A DNA stretch of 64,000 bases from Myxococcaceae bacterium JPH2 (GTDB lineage: Bacteria; Myxococcota; Myxococcia; Myxococcales; Myxococcaceae): assembly GCA_016458225.1 (NCBI GenBank), contig JAEMGR010000007.1, forward strand, positions 281,895 to 345,894, read 5' to 3'. Shown in pieces: positions 1 to 10,913 of the stretch (its first letter is position 1; each line of letters starts with the position of its first letter). A model generated the notes under the pieces. The model was given only the letters and a program-made list of their open reading frames with translations. It did no database searches and was not told the origin of the DNA. Position numbers and translations under genes: made by a program.

Positions 1-1005
1 CGGCGCGAGCAGGTGGGACGTGAGGAGCGAGGACGGGTGGAAGTTGATGTACGCGCCCTCGACGGCGGAGGGCCCGGCGAACAGCTTCTCCACGACCATG
101 GACGTGTACTGCTCCAGCGAGTCCTCGCGCGTGTTGCCGTTGAGCACCACCTCCCACCCGAGCTGCTCGGCGAAGCGGCGCACGCCGGGGATGTGCGACT
201 GGAGCGGCGTGTAGCTCTCCGTGCACACGCCGTTCTCGCTGACGACGAACACCTCGCGCGCGTTGGCCACGGCCAGGGACATGTTCCCCTGGGTGTGGCC
301 CGGCGTGCTGAGGATGGCGGCGCCCTGGCCAAGCCACGCGTCGCCGTCGAGCAACACCACGCGCTCCTCGGGGACCTCGGCACCGCCGGGCACGAACCAC
401 ACCTGCTGCATGGGGTGCAGGTGCTTCACCAGCTCCCACTCGGCGCGCTGCACGAGCAGCTTGGCGCGCGGGAAGAAGCCGGGCTGGCCATCACCGCCCA
501 GCCAGCCGCGCAGGTCCTGGATGTGGAGGTGGTCGAACGCGAGGTAGTCCACGTCGCCGGGCGTCAGCCCCAGGCGCTCCAGGTGGCTCTGCACGGTGCC
601 GTGGCGCGTGGACATCACCTTGTCGGAGAGGAAGGCGCCGTAGCGCTCCCGCAGCGCGCGGTAGAAGGGCGCCGCGTAGCCGCGCTCGTAATCGGTGGGG
701 TTGAAGAGGAGCGTGCGCAGCTGCCCCGTGCCCGCCTCGACGAACTGCACCACCTGCATGCGGTTGGTCATCATCACGTACGGCGCGGGAGACATGGCCG
801 CGCCGCTGAAGGCGAAGAGGGTGGGGTAGGGGAACGTGATGAGGTCGCACGTGGCCACGGCCGCCACGGGGCCTTCGGCGGTGAAGGCCTCGCGGGCCTG
901 GAGCGTGGCGCGCCGCAGCCGCTGCATGCGCAGTCCGTGGACGCGCTCGGCGCGGGCCTCGGCGAGGAAGGGGAGGGCACGGAAGGACACGGCGCTGGGG
1001 CTCAT
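1..1005 (-). CDS. Metallo-beta-lactamase-fold hydrolase (3' end outside window)
   Basis: The reading frame starts at ATG 1005 and runs off the left edge without a stop after 335 codons, so the C-terminus is missing. The metal-binding core is visible: an HxHxxD motif at residues 159-164 (HLHIQD) and a downstream His in STPGHTQGN (H237). Both are typical of metallo-beta-lactamase-fold hydrolases. The first ~140 residues are an N-terminal extension I do not recognise. No signal peptide is seen, so it is probably cytoplasmic. It is transcribed divergently from ruvB with 180 bp between them. Substrate is unknown; lactonase- or glyoxalase-like hydrolysis is possible. Confidence 0.75.
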   Translation of the reverse strand, partial: MSPSAVSFRALPFLAEARAERVHGLRMQRLRRATLQAREAFTAEGPVAAVATCDLITFPYPTLFAFSGAAMSPAPYVMMTNRMQVVQFVEAGTGQLRTLLFNPTDYERGYAAPFYRALRERYGAFLSDKVMSTRHGTVQSHLERLGLTPGDVDYLAFDHLHIQDLRGWLGGDGQPGFFPRAKLLVQRAEWELVKHLHPMQQVWFVPGGAEVPEERVVLLDGDAWLGQGAAILSTPGHTQGNMSLAVANAREVFVVSENGVCTESYTPLQSHIPGVRRFAEQLGWEVVLNGNTREDSLEQYTSMVVEKLFAGPSAVEGAYINFHPSSLLTSHLLAP

Positions 1006-1185
1006 GGGTCGTCTCCCATACTCAAAGCGGGACACCGGGGGGGCCGGCGGTCTCGGGCGATGTCTGGAATATGGCAGAAGCGCAGGGGGCGGGTCTTCCG
1101 GAGGAAGCCTCCCGGCGCCCGACCTGCCAAGCCGCACCGCGCCAGATGTGCCGCGACATGCGCCCCCATCCTGTATAGGGTCGGC

Positions 1186-2220
<1,035 letters not shown>

Positions 2221-2236
2221 CCGCCGCAAGGGACCC

Positions 2237-3721
2237 ATGAGCCAAGCCACCGCCCCCGTGTCCTCGGCACCCCACGCTCCCCGGGACTTCTACGGGGACC
2301 TGATGCGCGCCACGCAGGCCGCCCGCGCCGGCTTCCTCGCCGAGCGCGAGCGCTGGCTGCGCGGTGTTCCGGTGGAGGGCCGCGAGCAGCTCCTCTTCGA
2401 GTTCGAGATGTGGCTGCGGGGCGTGGAGCGCTACCTGAACCTCCACAACGCGGTGGTGGACGTGCGCGCCCGTCCGCTCGTCACGCGCGACTTCCACGAA
2501 GAGCTCGTGGACGTCCGTGACGCCATGGAGCGCGCGGTGCGCGTCGCGCGGCACCTGCAGGACCCGGACAGTGATCCGAAGATGGTGTTCCGCAAGTACG
2601 TGGAGACCCAGCTCGCGGACGACCGGGTGCGCCGCCTGCTCATCGAGGAGGAGTTGGATCAGGTCACCCCGCCCGAGAGCCTCTTCGTCCTGCGCGAGGC
2701 CTTCGACGCGCTGAAGAACCTGTTGGACCACCTGCTGCAGTTGCCCGTCATCGGCCTGAGCCTCTTCCAGGACGTGGGCAAGCTGGCGCTGCGCGAGGTC
2801 GTCCTCAACCGCTACTTCCGGCCGTTCCGCCCGCTCGAGTTCCGCGTCGAGTACGACCGGCTGCGCTCGCTGCGACTGCTGGACTCGCTGGCCACGCTGC
2901 CCGAGGACACGCGGCCGCTCTTCACCACCGCGTTCCTGGGCCTGTTCCGCGTGCTGCACTACCTGGCGCATGTGGACGCGGAGGCGCAGCCGCCGTTCCC
3001 TCGGCGGATCCGCGTGCTGTTGGCGCTCGTGCGGGGGGAGTGCTCGGCGCTGGCCAACTACATGCACACGGAGCTGTCGCCCAAGGCCGGCCCCAAGCCG
3101 CTCCAGGCGGCCGCGCTGCGCGCCGCGCGTGACCTCGCCAAGGAGACGGACCGCATCGCGCGCGAAGTGCTCGTGGACCTGGACCGCGAGCCCGAGGCGC
3201 CGCGCCGCGCCGCCGATGCCTTCACCACCGTCCTGCGCGCGCAGGTGGTGGCGCTCGCCGAGGCCCTCTTCCCCGGCGCCGCGACGGGGGACGACGCCTT
3301 CGCGCAGCTCACCAGCGCGCAGGACGCCGCGCTGCGACTGCGCAAGGACCTGTGGGTCTACGCGCAGTTGTGCCGCGCGGCCGAGGCGCACCTGCGCGCC
3401 GACGACGTCCCGTCCGCCGAGCGCGTCCTGGAGGCGCTCCGCTCGTTCCTCGACTACTTCCACGACGGCGGCTACCAGCTGCTGCGCTACGCGGACTACG
3501 ACGCGTTCGACCGCTTCACCTCGCTGCTGGTGGAGCTGCCCTGGCCACCCGAGGGCCCCGGCATCCGCAGCCGCCTCGCCGAGGACCTGCGCCGCTTCTC
3601 GCAGACCCTCGAGACGACCTTCCACGCGGTCAGCCGGCGCGCGCTGCTCCAGGGCCGAGGGTTTGATCGCCAGGAGGCGGAGGCCTTGCGCGACCGCTTC
3701 CTGCCCCCCGCGGCCCGCTAG
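2237..3721 (+). CDS. Conserved hypothetical protein, 494 aa
   Basis: I do not recognise a family. The product is a soluble-looking, Leu/Arg/Glu-rich protein predicted to be almost entirely helical. It has no signal peptide, no membrane segment and no catalytic motif that I can identify. The start is ATG 2237, 16 bp after ruvB, so the two may be co-transcribed. Codon use matches the neighbours, with strong GC3 bias along the whole frame, which supports real coding. A Myxococcaceae-specific structural or scaffold protein is possible, but this is only a guess. Confidence 0.75.
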   Translation: MSQATAPVSSAPHAPRDFYGDLMRATQAARAGFLAERERWLRGVPVEGREQLLFEFEMWLRGVERYLNLHNAVVDVRARPLVTRDFHEELVDVRDAMERAVRVARHLQDPDSDPKMVFRKYVETQLADDRVRRLLIEEELDQVTPPESLFVLREAFDALKNLLDHLLQLPVIGLSLFQDVGKLALREVVLNRYFRPFRPLEFRVEYDRLRSLRLLDSLATLPEDTRPLFTTAFLGLFRVLHYLAHVDAEAQPPFPRRIRVLLALVRGECSALANYMHTELSPKAGPKPLQAAALRAARDLAKETDRIAREVLVDLDREPEAPRRAADAFTTVLRAQVVALAEALFPGAATGDDAFAQLTSAQDAALRLRKDLWVYAQLCRAAEAHLRADDVPSAERVLEALRSFLDYFHDGGYQLLRYADYDAFDRFTSLLVELPWPPEGPGIRSRLAEDLRRFSQTLETTFHAVSRRALLQGRGFDRQEAEALRDRFLPPAAR

Positions 3722-4138
3722 AGCCCCCCTCACGGGTTTGCCTCGGCCCCGCCCGTTGCGATAGAGACCCGCCGCTGTTTCACCCAGGACACGCACTCTC
3801 CGCGAGGGCGTGGCATGGGGACGGGGCGAGGCGGGTCGGGTGATGAATCTCGGACACGGTTGTCACGGTGGCGCGGATGAATTCCGCATTTCTTGGCGAG
3901 GCCCTGCCGGAGAAGGGGCCGGAGGTGCCGGGCCGCGGCGCCAATTCGCTAGGAGTTCCAAGGGGTTGGTGGACACACCGGCTCGCTCGGGGGCGAGCGG
4001 CCTGTCACAGCGGGATGGCATGCTGATTGCTCTTGTGTGCGGCGCGTCAGACCACTGATGAACGGTAGGGCTCCCATCCGGCCCGGAGTCACACCCAGAG
4101 AGCGGCAGCAGCGACGCAGCCATCGAGGCGACACCCAC
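3722..4138. other. 417-bp intergenic region upstream of lpxC
   Basis: No convincing gene is present. A short open frame from 3810 to 4058 has no family resemblance and no good ribosome-binding site. A small dyad (arms GCGGA and TCCGC, 5-bp spacer) lies at 3873-3887. The region presumably holds the lpxC promoter and leader, but I cannot assign hexamers with confidence. Confidence 0.4.
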
Positions 4139-5083
4139 ATGTCCCAGTCCTTCCACAGCCAGCGCACCCTCTCTCAGACCGCCACTTTCCAGGGAGTGGG
4201 CCTCCACTCGGGTACTCCGGTGACGCTCACCCTGCGCCCCGCGCCGGCGGGCCATGGGATTGTGTTCGTGCGCACGGACCTGCCCCGGCCGGTGTCCATC
4301 CCCGCGCTGGCGGAGTACGTGGTGGACACGGCGCTGGCCACCTCGCTGGGCAAGGACGGCGTGCGGGTGGGCACGGTGGAGCACCTGATGTCGGCACTGG
4401 CGGGGATGGGCATCGACAACGCGCGCGTGGAGCTGGACGGGCCCGAGGTGCCCATCATGGATGGCAGCGCCGCCGTCTTCGCGCAGGTCATCCAGGAGGC
4501 GGGTGTTCGCGAGCTGGACGCGCCCCGCGAGTACCTCGTCATCAAGAAGCATGTGGCGGTGGCGGAGGGTGACAAGCAGGCCTCGCTCGCGCCGGCGCGC
4601 CGCTTCCGGATCAGCTGCACCATCGACTTCGAGCACCCCGTCATCCAGGGCCAGTCCTTCGACGTGGAGCTGAATGACCGCGGCTTCTCGCGTGAGATTT
4701 CCCGCGCGCGCACGTTTGGCTTCCTGCGCGACGTGGAGAAGCTCAAGAAGCTGGGCCTGGCGCGCGGCGGCTCGCTGGAGAACGCCATCGTGGTGGACGA
4801 GGTGGCCATCCTCAACCCCGAGGGCCTGCGCTTCCCGGACGAGTTCGTCCGGCACAAGATCCTCGACGCGGTGGGCGACGTGTCGCTCTTTGGTCGGCCT
4901 GTCATTGGACACATGACGGCCTACAAGACGGGCCATGCGCTCAATCACAAACTCGTGCGCAAGGTCCTGTCCGACCCCAGCGCATATGAGATTGTCACGG
5001 TGCGCCGGCCCGAGGCGGAGGGCATGGAGTTGACGATGCCTGGCCTCTCGGGTGGTCTCGAATTGGAGCCGCTGGTCGCGTAG
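4139..5083 (+). CDS. lpxC: UDP-3-O-acyl-N-acetylglucosamine deacetylase LpxC
   Basis: This is the committed, zinc-dependent step of lipid A synthesis: deacetylation of UDP-3-O-acyl-GlcNAc in the cytoplasm. The 314-residue length fits the family. Family motifs are visible: the N-terminal QGVGLHSG, VEHLMSAL with a zinc-ligand His at residue 82, IMDGSA, RHKILDAVGD (zinc His/Asp), and a late KTGHALNHKL His. The start is ATG 4139; the in-frame extension upstream lacks the conserved N-terminus. It stands alone in cell-envelope terms, followed after 47 bp by a thioredoxin-fold lipoprotein. Its presence confirms a Gram-negative outer membrane with LPS. Confidence 0.97.
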   Translation: MSQSFHSQRTLSQTATFQGVGLHSGTPVTLTLRPAPAGHGIVFVRTDLPRPVSIPALAEYVVDTALATSLGKDGVRVGTVEHLMSALAGMGIDNARVELDGPEVPIMDGSAAVFAQVIQEAGVRELDAPREYLVIKKHVAVAEGDKQASLAPARRFRISCTIDFEHPVIQGQSFDVELNDRGFSREISRARTFGFLRDVEKLKKLGLARGGSLENAIVVDEVAILNPEGLRFPDEFVRHKILDAVGDVSLFGRPVIGHMTAYKTGHALNHKLVRKVLSDPSAYEIVTVRRPEAEGMELTMPGLSGGLELEPLVA

Positions 5084-5130
5084 TTCCATTTGCTTGCCAG
5101 CTCTGGGCGCCTCGACTAAGTCCGCGCCTT

Positions 5131-6243
5131 ATGTCCTCTATGCGCCCCACTCGCGTCATTCTGGCCGCCGCACTCCTTGCGGCATCCCTCACCACTGGCT
5201 GCAACAAGGAGAAGGCTCCGGCGACTGCTCCGACGCAGGCGCAGACCGCGCCCGCAGCCGGTGAGATGGCTCCGGACGCCGTCGTCGCCACGTACGGCAA
5301 CGGCCAGAAGGTCACCTTCTCCGAGCTGAACGAGCGCATCAAGGAGCCGCTCGCGAACCTCGACAAGCAGAAGTACCAGCTGCGCAAGCGGGGCCTGGAG
5401 GGCCTTGTCACGGAGCGCCTGGTGCAGGCCGAGGCGAAGAAGCACAACCAGACGGAGGACCAGTTCCTCAAGTCGGAGATCGACGACAAGATCCCCGCGC
5501 CTTCCGATGACAAGGTGAAGGAGGTCTTCGAGGGTGCCAAGGGCCAGCTTCCCCCGGGCGCCACCGTCGACCAGATGAAGCCGCAGATCGTCGAGTACCT
5601 CACCGGTCAGCAGAAGCAGGAGCGCGCGCAGGCGCTCTTCGACGAGCTCCGCAAGCAGAACAACGTGCAGTACCAGCTGCCCGAGCCCCCGCGCCCGGCC
5701 GCCGAGCGCAAGCAGGTGGCCGCGACCGGTCCGGCCAAGGGCCCGGCGAGCGCGCCCGTCACCATCGTGGAGTTCAGCGACTTCCAGTGCCCGTTCTGCA
5801 GCCGCGCCATCGCGACGGTGGACCAGGTGACGAAGACGTACGGTGACAAGGTGCACCTGGTGTTCCGCAACTTCCCGCTCGACTTCCACAAGGACGCGCA
5901 GAAGGCCGCCGAGGCCGCTCAGTGCGCCAACGACCAGGGCAAGTTCTGGGAGATGCACGACAAGCTCTTCGCCAGCCAGCAGCAGGGCCTGGGCGTGGAC
6001 AACCTGAAGAAGTACGCCGCCGAGCTGAAGCTGGACGCGGCGAAGTTCGACAAGTGCCTGGACTCGGGTGAGAAGGCCGCGGTCGTGAAGGCGGACCAGG
6101 CGGACGGCGCGAAGGTCGGCGTCAACGGCACGCCCGCGTTCTTCATCAACGGCATCATGCTCTCGGGCGCGCAGCCGTTCGAGGAGTTCAAGAGCATCAT
6201 CGACGCCGAACTGGCGGGCGGTCAGAAGGCCGAGCAGAAGTAG
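5131..6243 (+). CDS. DsbA-like thioredoxin-fold lipoprotein
   Basis: A signal peptide with a lipobox-like LTTGC (Cys 24) suggests a periplasm-facing lipoprotein. Residues ~45-175 are helical and resemble the chaperone part of SurA/PrsA-type proteins (FSELNERIKEPL, GLVTERLVQAEA). The C-terminal ~170 residues form a DsbA/BdbD-like thioredoxin domain. Its active site is FQCPFC (Cys 220 and 223), with the cis-Pro loop VNGTPAFFING. The likely role is disulfide oxidoreductase or isomerase work in the periplasm. ATG 5131 is used; ATG 5140 is also possible. The DUF4388 gene follows after 17 bp, suggesting one transcript. Confidence 0.88.
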   Translation: MSSMRPTRVILAAALLAASLTTGCNKEKAPATAPTQAQTAPAAGEMAPDAVVATYGNGQKVTFSELNERIKEPLANLDKQKYQLRKRGLEGLVTERLVQAEAKKHNQTEDQFLKSEIDDKIPAPSDDKVKEVFEGAKGQLPPGATVDQMKPQIVEYLTGQQKQERAQALFDELRKQNNVQYQLPEPPRPAAERKQVAATGPAKGPASAPVTIVEFSDFQCPFCSRAIATVDQVTKTYGDKVHLVFRNFPLDFHKDAQKAAEAAQCANDQGKFWEMHDKLFASQQQGLGVDNLKKYAAELKLDAAKFDKCLDSGEKAAVVKADQADGAKVGVNGTPAFFINGIMLSGAQPFEEFKSIIDAELAGGQKAEQK

Positions 6244-6260
6244 TTCTCGGAGGCCTCGCG

Positions 6261-7496
6261 GTGGTGGCGCGACCCAAGGCCCTTCCGAAAGTCAGCGGCG
6301 AGTCGGTTTCGCTCGAACTCGAGCGACCGCTCGCCGCTGCTGTTTCTGGCGATCGTCCCCTCGCGGCGCACTTCCTCGCGCCCGAGGGGCTCGTCCTCCT
6401 CCAGGACTCGCCCGCGGTCGCCGGCTTCTTCGCCGGGAGCCTGGGCACGTTGTCCGTGGAGGAAGCCTTCGCGCACGTCCTGTCCGGCATCCGCACGGGG
6501 CAGCTCGTGGTGCAGCACGGAGCGGTGCGCCGCTCGGTATCCTTCCGGGATGGGCAGGTGGTGTTCGCCACCTCCACCGAGCCCTGGGAGCGGCTGGGCA
6601 CGGTGCTGACGCGCCTGGGGCTGGTGTCCGAGGCGCGGCTCCAGGAGGCGCTCACGCGGGTGACGTCGTCGCGCCGGCTGGGGCAGGTGCTGACGTCCTC
6701 GGGCTGGGTGACGGAGGCGAACCTCTACAGCGCCATGACGTACGTGGTGCGCGAGGTGGTGCTCAACCTCTTCGAGATGAGGGAGGGCAGCTTCCTCTTC
6801 GTGGAGACGCGCGTGCCGGTGGCGGACGCGGTGAAGCTGCCCGAGCGCACGCGCGACCTGGTCCTCGCGGGCATCAAGCGCGCGGAGGAGACGGTCCGCC
6901 TGCGCCGCGGCCTGCCGGATGACCTGTGGGTGGTGCCGGGCTCCGAGGGACCGCTGCCCGGGGACGAGGCCCTCTTCGCGAAGCTGGGCGCGGGCACCTC
7001 GCTGGGCGCGCTGCGCGCGGTGTACCCGGGGTGCCAGTACTCGTTCTACACGTGGCTCCAGGAGGGCCAGCGCGGACGCAACCTGCTCCTGCGCGCGCCG
7101 GAGCCCGTCGCCTCGGCCGGGCCCGAGGTCGAGGGCATGGCGTGGGAGCTGCTCTCCGCCGAGGAGCGCTACAACCTCCTGCTGTCCCTGGTGCACCGCG
7201 CGCTGCGTGACGCGGGCAACCCCGTGGACCTGCTGCGTGGCTTCCTGGACGCGCCACCGCCGGGCCTGGAGAGCGCCTACGCGGGCGTGGCGCTCGGGCC
7301 GGACGGGCGCGTGGATGTGTCGCGGCTGCGCGCGAATGTCTCCGGCAGCGGCGAAGCGGTGGGGCGCGCGCTCGCGCTGGAGGCTCTGGACGCGCTGGTG
7401 GCCTACGCCCTGTTCTCCGCGCGCAACGTGCTGCCCGCCGAGGTGGCCGAGCGGCTGGCGAACACCTACCGCACCCTGCAGGGAAGCCCCACGTAG
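6261..7496 (+). CDS. DUF4388 (PATAN-like) domain protein
   Basis: The N-terminal half (about residues 60-190) resembles the DUF4388/PATAN domain, found in delta-proteobacterial signalling proteins and often coupled to receiver domains. Its typical pattern here is TGQLVVQHGAVRRSVSFRDG followed by LGTVLTRLGLVSEARLQEAL. No receiver or output domain is present; the C-terminal ~200 residues are unassigned. It starts at GTG 6261 or the adjacent GTG 6264, with CGGAGG at 6248-6253 as ribosome-binding site. It is probably a cytoplasmic adaptor in signalling. It lies 17 bp behind the DsbA-like gene. Confidence 0.75.
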   Translation: MVARPKALPKVSGESVSLELERPLAAAVSGDRPLAAHFLAPEGLVLLQDSPAVAGFFAGSLGTLSVEEAFAHVLSGIRTGQLVVQHGAVRRSVSFRDGQVVFATSTEPWERLGTVLTRLGLVSEARLQEALTRVTSSRRLGQVLTSSGWVTEANLYSAMTYVVREVVLNLFEMREGSFLFVETRVPVADAVKLPERTRDLVLAGIKRAEETVRLRRGLPDDLWVVPGSEGPLPGDEALFAKLGAGTSLGALRAVYPGCQYSFYTWLQEGQRGRNLLLRAPEPVASAGPEVEGMAWELLSAEERYNLLLSLVHRALRDAGNPVDLLRGFLDAPPPGLESAYAGVALGPDGRVDVSRLRANVSGSGEAVGRALALEALDALVAYALFSARNVLPAEVAERLANTYRTLQGSPT

Positions 7497-7631
7497 CGCC
7501 GCGCACGGGGCTGCGCGCGCGAGCTTCCTGCGCCTGACATCCCCACGCCATCCCACCCCTCGGGCCCTGGTTGCCCTCTCGCGGTGTGCGCAGCTTGCCC
7601 TCCCAACGGCCTGCGGGCGGGGAGCGGCGAC

Positions 7632-8213
7632 ATGGGCGCGAAGTGGGTGTTGCGGTGGGGACTGTTGGTGCTGTGCACGGCGTGTGGCGCGACGCGCCAG
7701 CCCGTGGTGCGGGCCGACGAGGGCGTGGGCGGCTCGGGCAGCGCGGGACAGTCTGGCGCGCCTCGCCGCTACGTGGATGAAGACCTCGGCTTCGAGATCA
7801 TCCGCCCCACCGCCGAGTGGCAGCTCGACGAGATGAACGAGCGCACCCCGGAGGGCCTCTCCATCCCCGTCATCCTGCGCCACCGCTCCTCGGGCGCGCA
7901 GGTGGTGCTCCAGGTGGCGCCCGGCGTCGCGACGCCCACGCAGTTCGCCGAGCGGCTGACGGAGGGGCTGCGTCAACAGCCGGGCTTCACCACCACGGAT
8001 CCGCAGCCCATCTCGCTGTCGGACAACGCGGTGGGCTTCAACTTCCAGGTGGGGGACGGCGTGCGTGGCCGGGTCGCGGTGCGCGAGGGCAACTCGGGCC
8101 GCGTCCTCATGCTGCTGGCCACGTGGCCCACCGAGGCGTCCGCGGAGGTGCTGCGCAGCGTGGACGCCCTGCTGGAGGGCGTCCATCCGCTGCCCGAGCC
8201 CGACCACGGCTGA
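7632..8213 (+). CDS. Small putative lipoprotein, 193 aa
   Basis: The product starts with a short hydrophobic signal ending in CTACG, which could be a non-canonical lipobox (Cys at about residue 18). A Gly/Ser-rich linker follows, then a compact domain of ~140 residues. The segment beginning YVDEDLGFEIIRP resembles small beta-rich proteins of the PsbP/DUF1795 type, in which a secreted domain handles a hydrophobic ligand or partner; this is a weak inference. ATG 7632 is chosen because GGGAGCGGCG lies just upstream. It converges on pepA, with the stop codons 24 bp apart. Confidence 0.65.
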   Translation: MGAKWVLRWGLLVLCTACGATRQPVVRADEGVGGSGSAGQSGAPRRYVDEDLGFEIIRPTAEWQLDEMNERTPEGLSIPVILRHRSSGAQVVLQVAPGVATPTQFAERLTEGLRQQPGFTTTDPQPISLSDNAVGFNFQVGDGVRGRVAVREGNSGRVLMLLATWPTEASAEVLRSVDALLEGVHPLPEPDHG

Positions 8214-8222
8214 GCGCCGTGG
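8204..8222. terminator. Hairpin across the stop codon between convergent genes
   Basis: Seven-bp arms CCACGGC and GCCGTGG enclose a 5-nt loop that contains the stop codon of the upstream lipoprotein gene. There is no T-run on either strand, so it is at best a weak or factor-assisted terminator between this gene and convergent pepA. Confidence 0.35.
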
Positions 8223-8237
8223 CCGAGCGGATTCGAG

Positions 8238-9815
8238 TTAGCGCGCGGCGGCCTTGCGGGAGGCCTTCGCGGGCTTCGGCGCGGGGGCCTCGTCGTGCGT
8301 GTCGGCCGCGCGCTGGCGCACCAGCTCGACCAGGGTGCGCAGACCCACGCCCGTAGCGCCCTTGCCGAAGTAGCCGCGCTCCTTGGGGCTGGTGGACGGG
8401 CCCGCGATGTCCAGGTGCACCCACGGCGTGTCGCCGACGAACTCCTTGAGGAAGAGCGCCGCGTTGATGGCGCCGCCCCAGCGCTCGCCCGCGTTCTTCA
8501 TGTCCGCGACCTCGGAGCGCAGCGCGTCCTTCTGGAGGTCCGACACGGGCAGCCGCCAGAACTCCTCGCCGGCGTTGCTCGCGGCCTCCAGCACGGACCA
8601 CATGGCCTCGTCGTCCTCGCCGAACGCGCCGACGATGTAGTTGCCCAGCGCGACGATGCAGGCGCCCGTGAGGGTGGCCAGGTCCACGACGGTGGCGGGC
8701 TTGTGCTCGCAGGCCCAGGTGAGGATGTCGCCCAGCACGAGCCGACCCTCGGCGTCCGTGTTGGTGATCTCCACCGTCTTGCCGGAGCGCGCGGTGAGGA
8801 TGTCGCCGGGGCGGTACGCCGTGCCGGAGGGCATGTTCTCGCACGCGCCGATGAAGGCATGCACGGGGAAGGGCGGCTTGAGCGCGCCGATGACCTTCAT
8901 GGCGCCCAGCACCGCGGCCGAGCCCGCCATGTCTGTCTTCATGTCCACCATGGCATCGGCGGGCTTGAGCGACAGGCCGCCCGAGTCGAAGGTGATGGCC
9001 TTGCCCACCAGCGCCAGCGGCGGACGCTTGGCGTCCTTGGCGTTCTTGGGGATGTAGGCCACGTGGATGAGCTTGGGCTCCTCCACGCTCCCGGCCGTGA
9101 CGCCCAGGAACATGCCCATCTTCAGCCGCTCGATCTCCTTGCGGCCGCCGATGGTGGCCTTGAGGCCCGCGTCCTTGGCGGCCTCCTGCGCGGCCTGCGC
9201 GAGCCGCGTGGGCGTCACCACGTTGGGTGGCTCGTTGACCAGGTCACGCGCCCAGTTGACGGCCTCGGCCACGTTGCGGGCCAGGGTGACGGTGCTGTCG
9301 AGCGCCTTGTCCTTCTGCACGCCCTCGGGCAGCAGCAGCGCGACGCGACCCAGCTTGGGCGCGCCCTTGTCCTCCTTCGCGGAGGCCTTGTACTTGTCGA
9401 AGCGGTAGGCGCCCAGCTCCAGGCCCTCGACCGTGGCGCGAATGGCCTCGTCGGCGTGGCTGGTGGCCGGCACCGCGATGGCAAGGCTCGCGACCTTCAG
9501 GCGCTGGGCCGTCTTGGCGGCGCGGCCCGCGGCGAGCCGGAGGACCTCGGGGCGGTAGCGCGCGCGGGCTCCCAGGCCCAGCAGCAGCACGCGCTCGGCG
9601 CCGAGGCGGCCCAGGGTGTGGATGACGAAGGACTGCTCGGCCTTGGCCTTGAAGCCTTCCTGTGCGGCGGCGGCGCGCAGCTTGCCCTCAAAGGCCGTGT
9701 CCGCCGAGGCCAGCGGCTCGGGCGCGCTCGGCCCCAGGTCTCCCTCGAACAAGGGGATGACGAGCAGCTCTCCGCTCGCGCGCGTGGCGTCGCCGGTGAG
9801 GAGACTGAATTGCAT
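8238..9815 (-). CDS. pepA: Leucyl aminopeptidase (M17 family)
   Basis: This is a di-metal cytosolic aminopeptidase that removes N-terminal residues and contributes to peptide turnover; in some bacteria the family also binds DNA. At 525 residues it has the normal length. The M17 signature NTDAEGRL is present, with VGKAITFDSGG and MKTDMAGSAA carrying the metal ligands and catalytic Lys region. The C-terminal Ala/Lys-rich tail (APAPKPAKASRKAAAR) is a lineage-type extension beyond the catalytic fold. Start is ATG 9815. It is divergent from the phospholipase-like gene at 9953 with 137 bp between them. Confidence 0.95.
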   Translation of the reverse strand: MQFSLLTGDATRASGELLVIPLFEGDLGPSAPEPLASADTAFEGKLRAAAAQEGFKAKAEQSFVIHTLGRLGAERVLLLGLGARARYRPEVLRLAAGRAAKTAQRLKVASLAIAVPATSHADEAIRATVEGLELGAYRFDKYKASAKEDKGAPKLGRVALLLPEGVQKDKALDSTVTLARNVAEAVNWARDLVNEPPNVVTPTRLAQAAQEAAKDAGLKATIGGRKEIERLKMGMFLGVTAGSVEEPKLIHVAYIPKNAKDAKRPPLALVGKAITFDSGGLSLKPADAMVDMKTDMAGSAAVLGAMKVIGALKPPFPVHAFIGACENMPSGTAYRPGDILTARSGKTVEITNTDAEGRLVLGDILTWACEHKPATVVDLATLTGACIVALGNYIVGAFGEDDEAMWSVLEAASNAGEEFWRLPVSDLQKDALRSEVADMKNAGERWGGAINAALFLKEFVGDTPWVHLDIAGPSTSPKERGYFGKGATGVGLRTLVELVRQRAADTHDEAPAPKPAKASRKAAAR

Positions 9816-9952
9816 GGGAGCTTGGACTCCTGAACGGATGGAAAGGGGATTTCGGAGCCGGCGACTGTATCGCCCAGGTTGTTACGCGCAAAGCGATGGA
9901 TTTCACTGAGCCATTGCATTGACGCGTCGCGCTGGCTAGCTGTGAGGTCGGG

Positions 9953-10846
9953 ATGCCCACCCTGTTGCTTCATCTGACCGCCATCGAACGGTTGGCCGCC
10001 AATCCTGGCAGCCTGCCGCCGGACTGGGTTCGCGCCCTGGCAGAAGACCTTCCGTACGCGCGCTTCGGCGCGGCGCTGCCGGATCTCCCGCTGTGCGCGG
10101 GCGTGCGCGGCGGACTCGCGGCGCTGTGGCCCGAGCGCGAGCTGCCGCTGTTCGCGCGGCTGTACCACGAGCGCGCGCCAGTGGGCCTGGGCCTGAAGAT
10201 GGCGGAGCTGGTGGCGACCGGTGCGCTCGTGGGCACCGAGCCCGGCATGGCGCTGCTCGCGGGCTACTTCACGCACCTGTGTCTGGATCGCCGACTCCAT
10301 CCGGAAGTGGATCGCCTGGTGGCGCGTCACCGGCGGCGGCCGGACAGCGCGCTGGATGCGCACCGCCAGGTCGAGTGGGCACAGACGCTCTTCTACCTGC
10401 GCGAGCTGCACGGCATGGAGCTGCTCGGCACGTCGCGGTTGCGCGAGAAGTTCCAGGTGGTGAAGAGCCCCGGCATCCCGTACCGCGGCATCGGTCGCGG
10501 CATCTACGAATTGGTGCGGCTGGCCTCGCAGGAGCGCGTGGGGCAGGCGCCGACGAAGGCGGAAGTGGATGGCTGGGTGCGCGGGCTCTATCTGTCGGGC
10601 GTCGTGCTCTCCAGCCCGGTGGGCCGCACGCGGACGCTGCCGGCGTACACGCACCTGTCGTTCCAGGAGCTGTACCGCAACGACACCTTCGACTTCGTTC
10701 AAGAGGTGGAGGGTGCGCTGGAACTCACGCGCACGCTCCTTCGCCGGCTCCACGGCTACATGACGCGCGGCACCTTCACGCCGCGCACGCGCGCACGCTT
10801 CCTCGAGGAGTTTCCCGAGGGCACCATCGGTGCGAACGCCGCATAG
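9953..10846 (+). CDS. Putative zinc-dependent phospholipase C-like protein
   Basis: The product has 297 residues and no signal peptide. The N-terminus LLLHLTAIERL and the central GYFTHLCLDRRLHPEVDRL are reminiscent of the zinc-dependent phospholipase C / S1-P1-like helical fold. In that family the segment F-x-G-Y-x-T-H-x-x-x-D provides zinc ligands. The absence of a secretion signal argues for an intracellular variant, as in many uncharacterised members. The downstream TauE gene is 127 bp away, so it is probably a single-gene unit. Confidence 0.55.
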   Translation: MPTLLLHLTAIERLAANPGSLPPDWVRALAEDLPYARFGAALPDLPLCAGVRGGLAALWPERELPLFARLYHERAPVGLGLKMAELVATGALVGTEPGMALLAGYFTHLCLDRRLHPEVDRLVARHRRRPDSALDAHRQVEWAQTLFYLRELHGMELLGTSRLREKFQVVKSPGIPYRGIGRGIYELVRLASQERVGQAPTKAEVDGWVRGLYLSGVVLSSPVGRTRTLPAYTHLSFQELYRNDTFDFVQEVEGALELTRTLLRRLHGYMTRGTFTPRTRARFLEEFPEGTIGANAA

Positions 10847-10913
10847 TCCGCGCGGCACTCGCCCTGGAGTGCGACGCGGGCCACTCGGCGCGAGCAGCCG
10901 GCCGGGCGGGCCC

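Noticed and set aside
13..1185. N-terminal extension of ruvB by 391 codons
   Set aside because: This part is antisense to the metallo-beta-lactamase-fold gene, and RuvB families start near residue 1 of the ATG 1186 frame.
3810..4058. An 82-codon frame upstream of lpxC
   Set aside because: No ribosome-binding site, no family resemblance and atypical composition; kept as intergenic.
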